A stretch of 64,000 nucleotides of DNA from contig NZ_JAATJL010000001.1 of assembly GCF_011927905.1 (NCBI RefSeq), positions 682,001-746,000 of the forward strand, written 5' to 3'. A program made the position numbers and the translations under genes. The notes below the pieces were generated by a model. It was given only the letters and a program-made list of their open reading frames with translations. It searched no databases and was not told the DNA's origin. Each line of letters opens with the position of its first letter. Positions within the stretch are counted from its first letter, which is position 1. This stretch comes from Arthrobacter pigmenti (lineage in GTDB: Bacteria > Actinomycetota > Actinomycetes > Actinomycetales > Micrococcaceae). Shown here piece after piece: positions 14,685 to 23,317 of the stretch.

Positions 14685-16496
14685 ATGACCCCCTTCACTA
14701 CGCCCGACTCCTTCACCACGCGCCCCACCCTGCGCGGTTCCTTCGGGATGAGCGCCTCGACCCACTGGCTGGCAACGGCGTCAGCGCAGGCGGTCCTGGA
14801 GCGCGGCGGCAACGCCTTCGATGCCGCGGTCGCCGGAGCGTTCGTACTTCACATCGTGGAGCCCCACCTCAACGGACCCGGCGGCGACATGACCGGCGTC
14901 TTCGCGACGGCGGAGAACCCGTCCAAGCCCGTTGTTCTGATGGGCCAGGGTCCGGCACCGGCTGCCGCAACCCGCGAACACTACCTCGCCGAGGGCCTGG
15001 AACTGGTGCCCGGCGCCGGTGCGCTCGCCGCCGCCGTTCCCGCCGCCGTCGACGCCTGGCTTCTGCTGCTGCGCGACCACGGGACGTGGGAGCTGGGCGA
15101 TGCTCTCGCTTTCGCGATCGGCTATGCCCGGAACGGACACCCGATCGTTGGCCGCGTAGGTGCAACGATCAACGCCGTGAAAGACCTCTTCAGCGAGCAC
15201 TGGCCAACATCGGCGGCCCTATGGATGCCGGAGGGCAGGATCCCGGCTGACGGGGAGGTCGTTAAGAACGAGGCATACGCCGCCGTCCTCGACCGGTTGG
15301 TCGCGGCGGGATCCCAGTCGGCGCCCCGCGAGGAGCGCATCGATGCCGCCCGCCGCGAGTGGCGGACGGGCTTCGTTGCCCAGGCCGCCGTGGAATTCAT
15401 CAAGACCCCGCACCGGCACTCTTCTGGACAGGATCATGCCGGGGTGATGAGCCTTGAGGACTTCGCCGGTTTCGAGGCCGGTTACGAGGAACCCACCACC
15501 CTCGAGTTCCGCGGGTACACCATTGCCAAGACCGGCCCGTGGGGCCAGGGCCCAGCGCTCCTGCAGACACTCGCCATCCTTGACGGGTTCGACGACGATC
15601 GTTTGGATCCCTCCACCGCGCTCGGCGCGCACACCATCCTCGAAGCGCAGAAGCTCGCGATCGCCGACCGAGAGGCGTACTACGGCGACGCCTCCGTGCC
15701 GATGGACTATCTGCTGTCCGAGGAGTATGCCACCGAACGCCGTGCGCTGATCAGCGATCAGGCATCCACCGATTTCCGGCCCGGCACGGTCCCTGGCCAC
15801 ACGCCGTTCACCCCGCCGCTGCGCACCGAGTACACGCCGCCCGCGCTCGCCGGGAAGGACGGCTTCGCGGGAGTGGGGGAGCCCACAGTTTCCCGCAGCG
15901 GTGAGACCCGCGGCGACACCTGCCACATCGACGTCGTGGACCAGTGGGGGAACATGGTCTCCGCGACGCCTTCGGGCGGTTGGCTGCAGTCTTCGCCGAC
16001 CATCCCCGAACTCGGGTTCTGTCTCGGCTCCCGGCTGCAGATGACGTGGCTCGAGGAGGGGGCGCCGTCGTCGTTGGAACCGGGGAAGCGCCCGCGCACC
16101 ACCCTCACGCCAACCCTGATCCTGAAGGACGGAAAGCCGGTAGTTGCGCTCGGTTCACCTGGCGGCGACCAGCAGGACCAGTGGCAGCTGCTCTACATCC
16201 TGCGCACGATCGTCGGCGGTTACACCCCACAGCAGGCCATCGACGCACCGTCACTGCACACGACGTCGATACCCGGCTCGTTCTTCCCCCGTACCTGGGA
16301 GCCCGGCGGCGCCGTCGTCGAGGACCGCCTGGGAGAGGACGTCCTCGCGGACCTCGAGAAGCGCGGACACATCCTCACGCGGGCAGGGGACTGGGCACTC
16401 GGACGCCTGTCCTGCGTTGTCAGCGACCCATCCACCGGCGTCCTCATGGCCGCCGCGAACCCCCGAGGAGTGCAGGGTTATGCAGCAGGACGCTAG
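14685..16496 (+). CDS. ggt: Gamma-glutamyltransferase
   Basis: This is a 603-residue Ntn-hydrolase precursor. The N-terminal half has ERGGNAFDAAVAGAFVLHIVEPHLNGPGGDM, which is typical of the family. The autoprocessing site is Thr412 in GDTCHIDVVDQWGNMVS: Thr412 would become the N-terminal nucleophile of the small subunit, with Cys-His in place of the usual Thr-His. The later ALGSPGGDQQDQWQL binds the gamma-glutamyl group. It cleaves glutathione or gamma-glutamyl amides. No signal peptide is visible from ATG 14685, suggesting a cytoplasmic form. The GntR gene starts inside its last 17 bases, so the two are coupled. Confidence 0.88.
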   Translation: MTPFTTPDSFTTRPTLRGSFGMSASTHWLATASAQAVLERGGNAFDAAVAGAFVLHIVEPHLNGPGGDMTGVFATAENPSKPVVLMGQGPAPAAATREHYLAEGLELVPGAGALAAAVPAAVDAWLLLLRDHGTWELGDALAFAIGYARNGHPIVGRVGATINAVKDLFSEHWPTSAALWMPEGRIPADGEVVKNEAYAAVLDRLVAAGSQSAPREERIDAARREWRTGFVAQAAVEFIKTPHRHSSGQDHAGVMSLEDFAGFEAGYEEPTTLEFRGYTIAKTGPWGQGPALLQTLAILDGFDDDRLDPSTALGAHTILEAQKLAIADREAYYGDASVPMDYLLSEEYATERRALISDQASTDFRPGTVPGHTPFTPPLRTEYTPPALAGKDGFAGVGEPTVSRSGETRGDTCHIDVVDQWGNMVSATPSGGWLQSSPTIPELGFCLGSRLQMTWLEEGAPSSLEPGKRPRTTLTPTLILKDGKPVVALGSPGGDQQDQWQLLYILRTIVGGYTPQQAIDAPSLHTTSIPGSFFPRTWEPGGAVVEDRLGEDVLADLEKRGHILTRAGDWALGRLSCVVSDPSTGVLMAAANPRGVQGYAAGR

Positions 16497-17175
16497 CGAG
16501 GATGCCCCGCCGAAGCAACGTGTCCAGGATGAGATCCGCAAGGACATCATTCTCGGCGCGCTGCCTCCGGGCACCCGCGTGACCGAGACCGCGCTTGCCT
16601 CCAAGTACGGGATTTCGCGGGTACCGGTCCGGGAGGCGCTGCGGGCGCTGGAGGCTGAGGGTTTCGTGGAGTCCAAGCCCTATGCCGGGTCCACGGTGTC
16701 GAAAATCCCGGTCGACGACGCCGATGACCTCTTCTTCGTGCGTGAGGCCCTGGAATCGGCGACGGCCCGGCGGGCTGCACGACGGGCTGCAGCCCAGTTC
16801 GACTCCGGTGCACCGAGCGTCGAGTGGTGGCAGGCCCGGAAGGTGCTGGCGGGCGTGCTCGATGAGGGGGACGCCGCCGTCGCGCAGAACCGTCTGGACC
16901 TGCTCCCCGAACTCAACATGCGCTTCCACCTGGGTGTGGCGGAACTGAGTGGAAGTTCCTCCCTGACTGCGTTGCTGCGCCAGATCTCGGGGAAGATTGA
17001 ATGGCTCTACGCGACGGACGTGAATACCCGCGGCAAGGAATCCTGGACCGAACACCGGAGCATCATGGCCGCGATCGACGCCGGGAACGCCGCCGAGGCC
17101 GAGAAGCTGATGGCCGGCCATGTGCACCAGTCGCGCCAGGGCTACCTGTCCCGGTTCGCCTCCGACCCTGTCTAG
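16480..17175 (+). CDS. GntR (FadR-type) transcriptional regulator
   Basis: This is a 231-residue protein. Residues about 10-75 (VQDEIRKDIILGALPPGTRVTETALASKYGISRVPVREALRALEAEGFV) are a GntR winged HTH. The rest is an all-helical FCD effector domain with the metal-binding style residues spread through FHLGVAEL and AGHVHQSRQ. ATG 16480 overlaps the gamma-glutamyltransferase end by 17 bases, with GAGGAG 9 bases upstream. This tight coupling suggests the regulator senses a product of that enzyme or controls the operon. The effector is unknown. Confidence 0.87.
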   Translation: MQQDASEDAPPKQRVQDEIRKDIILGALPPGTRVTETALASKYGISRVPVREALRALEAEGFVESKPYAGSTVSKIPVDDADDLFFVREALESATARRAARRAAAQFDSGAPSVEWWQARKVLAGVLDEGDAAVAQNRLDLLPELNMRFHLGVAELSGSSSLTALLRQISGKIEWLYATDVNTRGKESWTEHRSIMAAIDAGNAAEAEKLMAGHVHQSRQGYLSRFASDPV

Positions 17176-18428
17176 AGGAACGGACGCAGGGGTGCGAGGA
17201 TCGCCTCGCTGACCCGCGCGACGATGTGGCGGCCTTCCCACTCCTCGAGGGAGAGCTCGCGGCAGTTGCTGCTGTCGATCTCGTAGATGCGTTCCATGTT
17301 GGCGGCGAGGTCCTCGTCGAACATCTCGATGTTGATCTCGTAGTTCCCGGTCAGGCTGAGCCGGTCGATGTTCGCGGTTCCTACGGTTGACCATTGGCCG
17401 TCAACGGTGGCGGTTTTCGCGTGGATCATAGCGTTCTGGTAGAGCAGGATCTTCACCCCATCGCGCAGGAGCGCGGAGTAGAAGCCGCGGGACAGCCAGT
17501 CGGAGACCACGTGATTGGAATCTTCCGGAAGGATCACCCGGACGTCCACGCCGCGCTTGCTTGCCCGGAGCAGTGCCTCTAGAATCTGCTGGTCCGGAAT
17601 GAAATATGCGGTGGTGATGTAGATATGGCTGTGCGCCCGGTTGATCGCATCGAGGTAGACGCCGCGGATGGGGAACACCAGGTTCGCGGGGATGTTGTTG
17701 ACCGCGCGGAGCCGCGGCTCCCAGAATTCGGCGCTGGTTTCAGGCAGCGGCCGGTGACGCTGGGCGGGAGCCGAGTTCCAGAACGAGGCGAACGCCTGCC
17801 GTAGCTCCCACACGGACTGCCCCTCGATTTTCAGGTGCGTATCCCGCCACTTCGAGGCGTACAGGGAGCCGATGTTGTAGCCGCCGACAAACCCGATCGA
17901 ATCGTCCACCACCATGATCTTGCGGTGATCGAACCCGGTTCCGCGGATGTTCGTGAACAGGATCGACGGACGGATGACCGGGAAGCGGAAGACCTCCACG
18001 TCCGGGTGGAAGCGGTAAAAGGTCGGCGGGACCACCAGGTTCGCGAAGCCGTCGTAAATCACGTAGACCTTCACGCCACGGGCGGCCGCCTCGTTCAGGG
18101 CATCCTTGAACTGCCGGCCGATCGCGTCGCCCTTCCAGATGTACGTCTCCAGCATGACGGTGTGCCGGGCGTTCCGGATGGTGGAGAGCATCTCCTCGTA
18201 GAGATCGTGTCCGTAGGTGTAGACGGTGGTAGCGGATTGGGCCACTGCCGATTCGAAAATCCCCGGGTGCGGGAAGCCCGGACGCTTGCTGCGCAACTTC
18301 TTCTGCACCGAGTCCACCAGCACGATGGCGGCGATCACCAGCGCCTGCACGGCAGCGAACGCCATGACACCCCGCATGACGAGGGACCGGGTCAGGGCGA
18401 AGAGGTGCAGTCGTCGAAGCGTGCGCAT
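17172..18428 (-). CDS. Phospholipase D-type protein (cardiolipin synthase-like)
   Basis: This is a 418-residue protein with an N-terminal membrane segment (residues about 18-40) and two HKD catalytic motifs: His168-Lys170-Asp175 (FDHRKIMVVDD) and His336-Lys338-Asp343 (IHAKTATVDG). Each motif is followed by the expected glycine/asparagine segment (GFVGGYNIG, VGTANIDRLSLTGNYEIN). This is the layout of bacterial cardiolipin synthases, which transfer a phosphatidyl group between phosphatidylglycerol molecules at the membrane. Only one membrane segment is seen, so another PLD activity is possible. It is convergent with the GntR gene, with stops overlapping by 4 bases. Confidence 0.87.
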   Translation of the reverse strand: MRTLRRLHLFALTRSLVMRGVMAFAAVQALVIAAIVLVDSVQKKLRSKRPGFPHPGIFESAVAQSATTVYTYGHDLYEEMLSTIRNARHTVMLETYIWKGDAIGRQFKDALNEAAARGVKVYVIYDGFANLVVPPTFYRFHPDVEVFRFPVIRPSILFTNIRGTGFDHRKIMVVDDSIGFVGGYNIGSLYASKWRDTHLKIEGQSVWELRQAFASFWNSAPAQRHRPLPETSAEFWEPRLRAVNNIPANLVFPIRGVYLDAINRAHSHIYITTAYFIPDQQILEALLRASKRGVDVRVILPEDSNHVVSDWLSRGFYSALLRDGVKILLYQNAMIHAKTATVDGQWSTVGTANIDRLSLTGNYEINIEMFDEDLAANMERIYEIDSSNCRELSLEEWEGRHIVARVSEAILAPLRPFL

Positions 18429-18462
18429 GACAAGAGCGTAGTCGGTACTTCGCCCACCAGCG

Positions 18463-19107
18463 TCAGGGTTGGGACCGCACCTGCGCGGGCGGATTGTGTC
18501 CGGGGCAGATCCAGCGCACTGAGCCGCTGTCTATCCGGCGCTGCAGTTCAGCCGTGGTCCGTGCTGCGACCATATTGTCGCTGTTCAGGGCGCTGAAAAA
18601 GCGTTTGATACCGCCGTCGCGGTCAACCCGGACAGCATCCCCGCTGAACAGGACATCCCCGAACCGATAGGCGACGTGACCCGGTGTATGTCCGGGCGTT
18701 GGGAAGGTGGTGACGCCCTCGAACAGTTCGCGCTCGCCGTCGAGCTCGGTCACCGACCCGGGAAAGCTGGCTGGTATCAGGCGGAACAAGACGCGGCGCA
18801 CCCGGGTGGGCGGTGGAACATCACGTCGCAGGATGGCGGCATCCGCGACGCCGAGCCATACCGTTGCACCCAGCTCGCGCTGAAGGCGGCGGACCGACTG
18901 CGTGTGGTCGCCGTCGTAATGGGTCAACAGGATGTGGGTGACCGGCCCGACAACAGGCGCGGCATCGCGTAACTCGCGCAGCACGGCGTCGTGCCCGTTT
19001 GCAAGGCCCGGATCGACGACGGCGGTGTGCCCCGCGGCGCGGATCAGGTAACCGTTGGCTCCCTTGGAGCGCTGCAGTTGGTAGCAGTTCTCGGTGATCG
19101 TGCGCAT
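18463..19107 (-). CDS. MBL-fold metallohydrolase
   Basis: This is a 214-residue metallo-beta-lactamase-fold enzyme. The metal motif is LLTHYDGDH: His63, Asp67 and His68 are in place, but Asp65 stands where the canonical HxHxDH has its second His. FPTPGHTPGHVAYRF, LFSGDAV and WICPGHNPP supply the remaining ligands. It resembles glyoxalase II-like hydrolases; the substrate is unknown. It is a single-gene unit between the PLD and LysR genes, all on the minus strand, with short gaps on both sides. Confidence 0.85.
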   Translation of the reverse strand: MRTITENCYQLQRSKGANGYLIRAAGHTAVVDPGLANGHDAVLRELRDAAPVVGPVTHILLTHYDGDHTQSVRRLQRELGATVWLGVADAAILRRDVPPPTRVRRVLFRLIPASFPGSVTELDGERELFEGVTTFPTPGHTPGHVAYRFGDVLFSGDAVRVDRDGGIKRFFSALNSDNMVAARTTAELQRRIDSGSVRWICPGHNPPAQVRSQP

Positions 19108-19120
19108 GCCCTAGCGTAGC

Positions 19121-20032
19121 TCAGGCGGGGTTCGGCGAGTTGGGCTGTGCGGCCACAGCCACAAGCTCCGCCGCAGCCCCGGTGAGGCGCCGCGGTCCCT
19201 GCCAGACAGCGGTGAGGGGACGCCGGGCCTGCGGATCCTGCAACGGAACGCTCACCAGTTCGCCGCTCGCGAGCTGGCCGGCGAGGGCAAGCCTGCTGAG
19301 CACAGCAGGCCCCGCCCCGGAAGCCACGGCCACCCTGACCGCAGCGTTGCTGCCCAGCACCTGCAGGGGCTCAACCGGATGCAGGCCGGCAAGGATCTCC
19401 TGCAGGGCCTCACGGGTTCCTGAGCCTTGTTCACGTACCACCAGCGCGGTCTGAGACAGTTCCTCCAGGCTCACGCCGCCGGCGCGGCCGGACCACTCAT
19501 GGCCGGGGGCGACAACCACCACGAGTTCGTCCTGCTGTACCACCATCGAGTTCAGCCGATCCGGCACGTGCGGCGTCTCGACGAACCCCACCTGAAGCGA
19601 ACCGTTGCGGACTTCTTCAAGCACCTGCGCGGAATTGAGGACGCGCAGGTCCACCCGCACGGGACCCACCCGCCGCCGCAGCCCGGTCAGCCAGGCGGGC
19701 AGCAGGTGCTCCGCGATCGTCATGCTGGCACCGATCTTGAGTTCCGGTGCCTCAGTGCTCCCAGCATCCCGCATCCAGTCGTTGAATTGGCGCGCGGAAT
19801 TCAGGACAGCACGCGACTGTTCGGCGAACAGCAGCCCCGTTGCCGTGGGCGTCGAGCCGCGCGGACTCCGGTTGACGAGCGCCGTTCCCGCGGACAGTTC
19901 CAGCTCCGCGACGAGGCGGCTCGCGTTGGGCTGCGCGATACCCACCTTCCGGGCTCCGGCGCCCACGCTTCCCTCGTCGACGACGGCGACGAACAGCTCC
20001 AGCGCTCTGAGGTTCGGCCACCGCTCACTCAT
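19121..20032 (-). CDS. LysR family transcriptional regulator
   Basis: This is a 303-residue protein. An N-terminal winged HTH (LRALELFVAVVDEGSVGAGARKVGIAQPNASRLVAELE) is followed by the periplasmic-binding-like co-inducer domain (LKIGASMTIAEHLLPAWL onward). It is divergent from a UPF0324 membrane protein, the standard arrangement for YeiE/CysB-like regulators and their target. ATG 20032 is used; ATG 20053 is an alternative. A symmetrical CATATG-N5-CATATG element overlaps the start region and could be an autoregulatory site. Confidence 0.87.
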   Translation of the reverse strand: MSERWPNLRALELFVAVVDEGSVGAGARKVGIAQPNASRLVAELELSAGTALVNRSPRGSTPTATGLLFAEQSRAVLNSARQFNDWMRDAGSTEAPELKIGASMTIAEHLLPAWLTGLRRRVGPVRVDLRVLNSAQVLEEVRNGSLQVGFVETPHVPDRLNSMVVQQDELVVVVAPGHEWSGRAGGVSLEELSQTALVVREQGSGTREALQEILAGLHPVEPLQVLGSNAAVRVAVASGAGPAVLSRLALAGQLASGELVSVPLQDPQARRPLTAVWQGPRRLTGAAAELVAVAAQPNSPNPA

Positions 20033-20046
20033 ATGGAAAGCATATG
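20030..20046. promoter_or_regulatory. Palindrome in the LysR/UPF0324 divergent region
   Basis: CATATG-GAAAG-CATATG is an inverted repeat lying at the LysR start codon and 58 bases before the UPF0324 start. It is a candidate LysR binding site. Its position over the LysR start codon is compatible with autorepression. No experiment or second copy supports it. Confidence 0.35.
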
Positions 20047-20103
20047 CCTCCATGCGAAATTGACGGCTACCGGGCCCGCGCAGCCGATGAAAGCATCGAA
20101 GCA

Positions 20104-21120
20104 ATGTATACGTACGCTCAAGCGAGCCGACTCCGCAGCCACGCACCCGGACTGCTGCTCTGCGCAGCGGCAGTGGTGATTGCGCTGAGCGTGCAGCTGC
20201 TACTGCCGGGCGTCAGTCCGTTGATCGTCGCGATCGTACTGGGCATCGTCGTCACCAATACCGTCACGCTTCCGGCGTCGACGGCGCCGGGTCTCGCCGT
20301 CGCTTCCCGGCGGTTGCTACGACTGGGCATCGTGTTCCTGGGCCTGCAGCTTGTGCTGGACGACATCCTCTCACTCGGTGCGCCCATGCTGGCGGTTGTC
20401 GTCTGCGTTGTGTTCGGTGGAATCTTCGGCACACTCCTCATGGGCAGGCTGCTCCGGATGCGTCCCGCGCAGGTCCTGCTGATCGCCTGCGGCTTCTCCA
20501 TCTGCGGCGCCGCTGCCGTGGCGGCTGTTGAAGGTGCCACCGACGCTGAGGAAGAGGACGTTGTCACCGCCGTCGCGCTCGTGGTCATCTTCGGCACGCT
20601 TCTGATTCCGCTGATTCCGCTGGCTGGACAGCTGCTCGACCTGGGACCGGAACTCACCGGGTTGTGGGCTGGCGCGTCCGTCCACGAGGTAGCGCAGGTG
20701 GTCGCAACCGGAGGGTTGATCGGCGGTGGTGCCCTGAGCGCGGCTGTCCTGGTGAAGCTCGCCCGCGTCCTTCTGCTCGCCCCCGTGGTCACAGTCCTGA
20801 GCGTCCGGCAGCGTGTCCGTCAGCGCCGCTCCGGGCCTGCGGATTCACATGCCGCCCGCCCGCCGATTGTCCCGCTGTTCATCCTCGGATTCCTGGTCAT
20901 GGTCGCGGCTCGTTCATTCCTCGACGTGTCGGGCACCGTACTGGCTTTCGGAAACCTGGCTCAGACCGCCCTGCTGTCCGCGGCGATGTTCGCGCTGGGC
21001 TGCGGAGTGCGGCTGGCCAACCTTCGGCGCGTCGGCGTGCGCCCGTTCATCCTCGCTGCTGCCTCAACCCTCCTGGTCGCCGCTATCGCGCTCGCCGGAA
21101 TCGGTCTGGTCCAGAGCTAG
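20104..21120 (+). CDS. UPF0324 (YeiH-type) membrane protein, putative sulfate/sulfite exporter
   Basis: This is a 338-residue protein with about ten membrane segments. IVLGIVVTNTV, LLRLGIVFLGLQLVL, ACGFSICGAAAVAAVEGATDAEEEDV and LWAGASVHEVAQVVATGG are the strongest family motifs of the UPF0324/PSE group. The family is annotated as putative sulfate exporter, but this is weakly supported. ATG 20104 follows GAAGC. It is divergent from the LysR regulator and is its likely target. Its stop overlaps the convergent lipoprotein stop by 4 bases. Confidence 0.86.
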   Translation: MYTYAQASRLRSHAPGLLLCAAAVVIALSVQLLLPGVSPLIVAIVLGIVVTNTVTLPASTAPGLAVASRRLLRLGIVFLGLQLVLDDILSLGAPMLAVVVCVVFGGIFGTLLMGRLLRMRPAQVLLIACGFSICGAAAVAAVEGATDAEEEDVVTAVALVVIFGTLLIPLIPLAGQLLDLGPELTGLWAGASVHEVAQVVATGGLIGGGALSAAVLVKLARVLLLAPVVTVLSVRQRVRQRRSGPADSHAARPPIVPLFILGFLVMVAARSFLDVSGTVLAFGNLAQTALLSAAMFALGCGVRLANLRRVGVRPFILAAASTLLVAAIALAGIGLVQS

Positions 21121-21629
21121 TCGTCCTCGCGCTTCTCGCGTTCCTTTGCCTCATCTTCCGCCTGATCCCGCGCTTCTTCGGCCTCCTCCTCGGAGCGCTC
21201 GCTGTCCTCTTCCTCGCCGTCCGCCCGGTCATCGGGTGTGACCTGCTTCGGGGGTGACACGGGTGGATCGGAGTCTACCGGCGCAGGATCAGGCCCGACC
21301 GACGACGACGGCCCGGGTGCCGGGGGCACAGTCTCCGTTTGTTCCACGGGCGTCAGAGATGCCACAAAGGAGTCGATGCCCGCCTCGATCCTGTCCGCAC
21401 GGCCCGCCGTGACGGTACCGGCTGCAGCTGCCGCCTGCACATCCGCCTTCAGCGCCGCGGCCTCTTCCAGCGCCCGCTCCGTCTGGCCATCCTGCGTGAG
21501 GGTGGCCAGCGTCCGCACCTGTTGCTGGAACGACTCCGCAACGTCCGGCTCCATCGAAGTCGGGCCTCCGCAGGCGCCGAGAGCAGGTAAGGCTATGGCT
21601 AGCAGGAGGACCCACCGTTGTGGTCTCAT
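21117..21629 (-). CDS. Lipoprotein, kinase-linked, with acidic tail
   Basis: This is a 170-residue protein with a lipoprotein signal peptide: a hydrophobic stretch, then the lipobox ALGAC with Cys20. The mature part has one helical segment (VAESFQQQVRTLATLTQDGQTERALEEAAALKADVQAAAAAG), a Pro-rich linker and an extremely charged Glu/Asp/Lys/Arg tail. The ATG overlaps the kinase stop by 4 bases (21626-21629), so the two are translationally coupled. I do not recognise a family. A role as an external partner or sensor for the kinase is inferred from context only. Confidence 0.75.
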   Translation of the reverse strand: MRPQRWVLLLAIALPALGACGGPTSMEPDVAESFQQQVRTLATLTQDGQTERALEEAAALKADVQAAAAAGTVTAGRADRIEAGIDSFVASLTPVEQTETVPPAPGPSSSVGPDPAPVDSDPPVSPPKQVTPDDRADGEEEDSERSEEEAEEARDQAEDEAKEREKREDD

Positions 21630-22927
21630 GGCTGCACACTTTCGTAGAGTTCGGACAGACGCTCGCCGGGCTCTCCCGGCACGGATGGTAACGGCTCGAG
21701 TTGCGAAGCCTGGCCAAGTAGGTTCACCAGAACCACCGCCGCGGCCACCAGGACAAGAACAACGACGACGGCGCCCGCCAGCAGCGCGCGGTGCTGGCGG
21801 CCCGCGCGGGGAGCCTTCGGCGTCGAGGCGCGTCGATCCGGCTTGTCCGTGAGTCCCGGTGCCGCCGCCGGGGCCTGTCGTTTCGGCTGTTTCCTCGGAT
21901 GAGCCGCTGGTTCGGCTGGTGCCGGGTCCAACCGTTCGTCGTCGTCGTTGACACCCAGCACGAAGTTCCGGCGGGTCGGTTCCGGGTCCGGCTGGGCGAT
22001 CACGGTTGCAGGGCGTCCTTCGGAGAGCAGCCGCTCACGCTCGGCCACGATCATGTGGGCGACCTCGGCGGACGTCGGGCGTTCAACCGGATCGCTAGCG
22101 GTCATCCGGGTGATCAGGCGCCGCCAGACGGGGTTGACCGAGGGTGGGATCTCGGGGGAGCGGTGCAGCCGGGCGAGGGCCGTTTCGAGGCCGCGGCCGG
22201 GGAAGGCTGCCTCTCCGGTCAAACACTCCAGGAGCACCAGGCCGAGGGAGTAGACGTCGCTGGCCGGACTCACTGTGTCACCGCGCGCCTGCTCGGGGCT
22301 GAAGTAGGCGGCGGTACCGATGGTTTCCCCGGTGGCCGTCAGCCGGGCGCTGTCCGCCCGGCGCGCGATCCCGAAATCGGTCAGCACGTAGCCGAACTGG
22401 CCGGAATGGGGATCCGCGTCACGGGTAAGAATATTGGAGGGTTTGACGTCCCGGTGGGTGATTCTGCGGCCATGTACGTAGGCCAGCGTGCGGGCGACAT
22501 CGTGCCCTATGGTTCGCGCCTGCCCAAGCGCCAGAGGTCCCGCGTACAACAGGTGGTGCAGGTCCGGCCCGTCAATGAGGTCCATGACCACCCAGCCGAA
22601 CTGTGCGGAACGGCCGACGTCGTGCACCTTTACCAGGCCCGGATGGTCCAGGCTCGCAAGAAGCTGGGCTTCGGTGCGCTCACGGTCCGACAGGCGGCCC
22701 TCGGAATGACTGCGGAAAAGTTTGACGGCGACCTCGCGGCCAAGGAGCTTATCAAGGCAGCGGCGCACCTCGGCCATCCCACCGGTACCGAGGAGGTCGC
22801 CCACCTCGTAACGGCCGTCGCCGAGGATCTGCCCGCGGGCGTCTCCGGGTAAGCCCGGAATGCCGGTGGATCCGGGTTGCAAAGAGTTCGCGACCGGTGC
22901 CCGGCCCGGCGGAGGGGGAAGCTGCAT
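21626..22927 (-). CDS. Membrane Ser/Thr protein kinase (PknB-like, no PASTA)
   Basis: This is a 433-residue Hanks-type kinase. After a Pro-rich leader it has the P-loop LGTGGMAEV, Lys69 (AVKLF), the catalytic HRDVKPSN (Asp160), DFGIA (Asp184) and YSLGLVLLECLTGEAAF. A Pro/basic juxtamembrane linker leads to one membrane segment near residues 385-405 and a short external tail of about 30 residues. There are no PASTA repeats. AGGAGGT precedes ATG 22927. The downstream lipoprotein gene overlaps by 4 bases. Substrates are unknown. Confidence 0.9.
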   Translation of the reverse strand: MQLPPPPGRAPVANSLQPGSTGIPGLPGDARGQILGDGRYEVGDLLGTGGMAEVRRCLDKLLGREVAVKLFRSHSEGRLSDRERTEAQLLASLDHPGLVKVHDVGRSAQFGWVVMDLIDGPDLHHLLYAGPLALGQARTIGHDVARTLAYVHGRRITHRDVKPSNILTRDADPHSGQFGYVLTDFGIARRADSARLTATGETIGTAAYFSPEQARGDTVSPASDVYSLGLVLLECLTGEAAFPGRGLETALARLHRSPEIPPSVNPVWRRLITRMTASDPVERPTSAEVAHMIVAERERLLSEGRPATVIAQPDPEPTRRNFVLGVNDDDERLDPAPAEPAAHPRKQPKRQAPAAAPGLTDKPDRRASTPKAPRAGRQHRALLAGAVVVVLVLVAAAVVLVNLLGQASQLEPLPSVPGEPGERLSELYESVQP

Positions 22928-23052
22928 TGGGCACCTCCTCAAGCGCTCGCCGTCGTCGTACTTCCATGAAAGCTCACGCCGCGCTGCTACTCAAGGCATA
23001 CGCCCGAGTTCTCACGACATTCTCATCCGGCAGCGCATGGAACTTAGACGCA

Positions 23053-23112
23053 ATCGAGGGGCCACATATAACCGCGAGATCGAGGCAGAACGGTTATAAG
23101 TGGCCCCTCGAT
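23053..23112. terminator. 22-bp inverted repeat, likely terminator
   Basis: Bases 23053-23074 pair with 23091-23112 at 21 of 22 positions around a 16-base loop. It begins just past the stop of the 60-residue gene (23123) on the minus strand, as expected for its terminator. The stem is much longer than usual, so a mobile-element remnant or a structured RNA is also possible. Confidence 0.55.
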
Positions 23113-23122
23113 GAGGACTGAA

Positions 23123-23305
23123 TCAGCCCATGAAGCCGCCCAGCTTGCCCATGAGGTCCTGCGGGTTGATCCCGAGCTTGCTCAGCAGGCCGGAATCGCG
23201 GTCGGTGTCCACCTGGTCGGGGAGCTCCTTGTCGGCCTGGTCGGCCTTGTCGTTATCGCCCTGGTTCTTCAGGAGGTCGATGATCTGCTGCTTGTCGATG
23301 TTCAT
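23123..23305 (-). CDS. Small conserved hypothetical protein
   Basis: This is a 60-residue soluble protein. The N-terminus (MNIDKQQIIDLLKNQGDNDKADQADKELPDQVDTDRD) and the glycine-rich end (DLMGKLGGFMG) match a small actinobacterial hypothetical family, to my recognition. An AAGGAG lies 4-5 bases before the ATG. It sits between the kinase operon and the membrane channel-like gene on the minus strand, with a long hairpin after its stop. The function is unknown. Confidence 0.72.
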   Translation of the reverse strand: MNIDKQQIIDLLKNQGDNDKADQADKELPDQVDTDRDSGLLSKLGINPQDLMGKLGGFMG

Positions 23306-23317
23306 GGTTTCTCCTTG

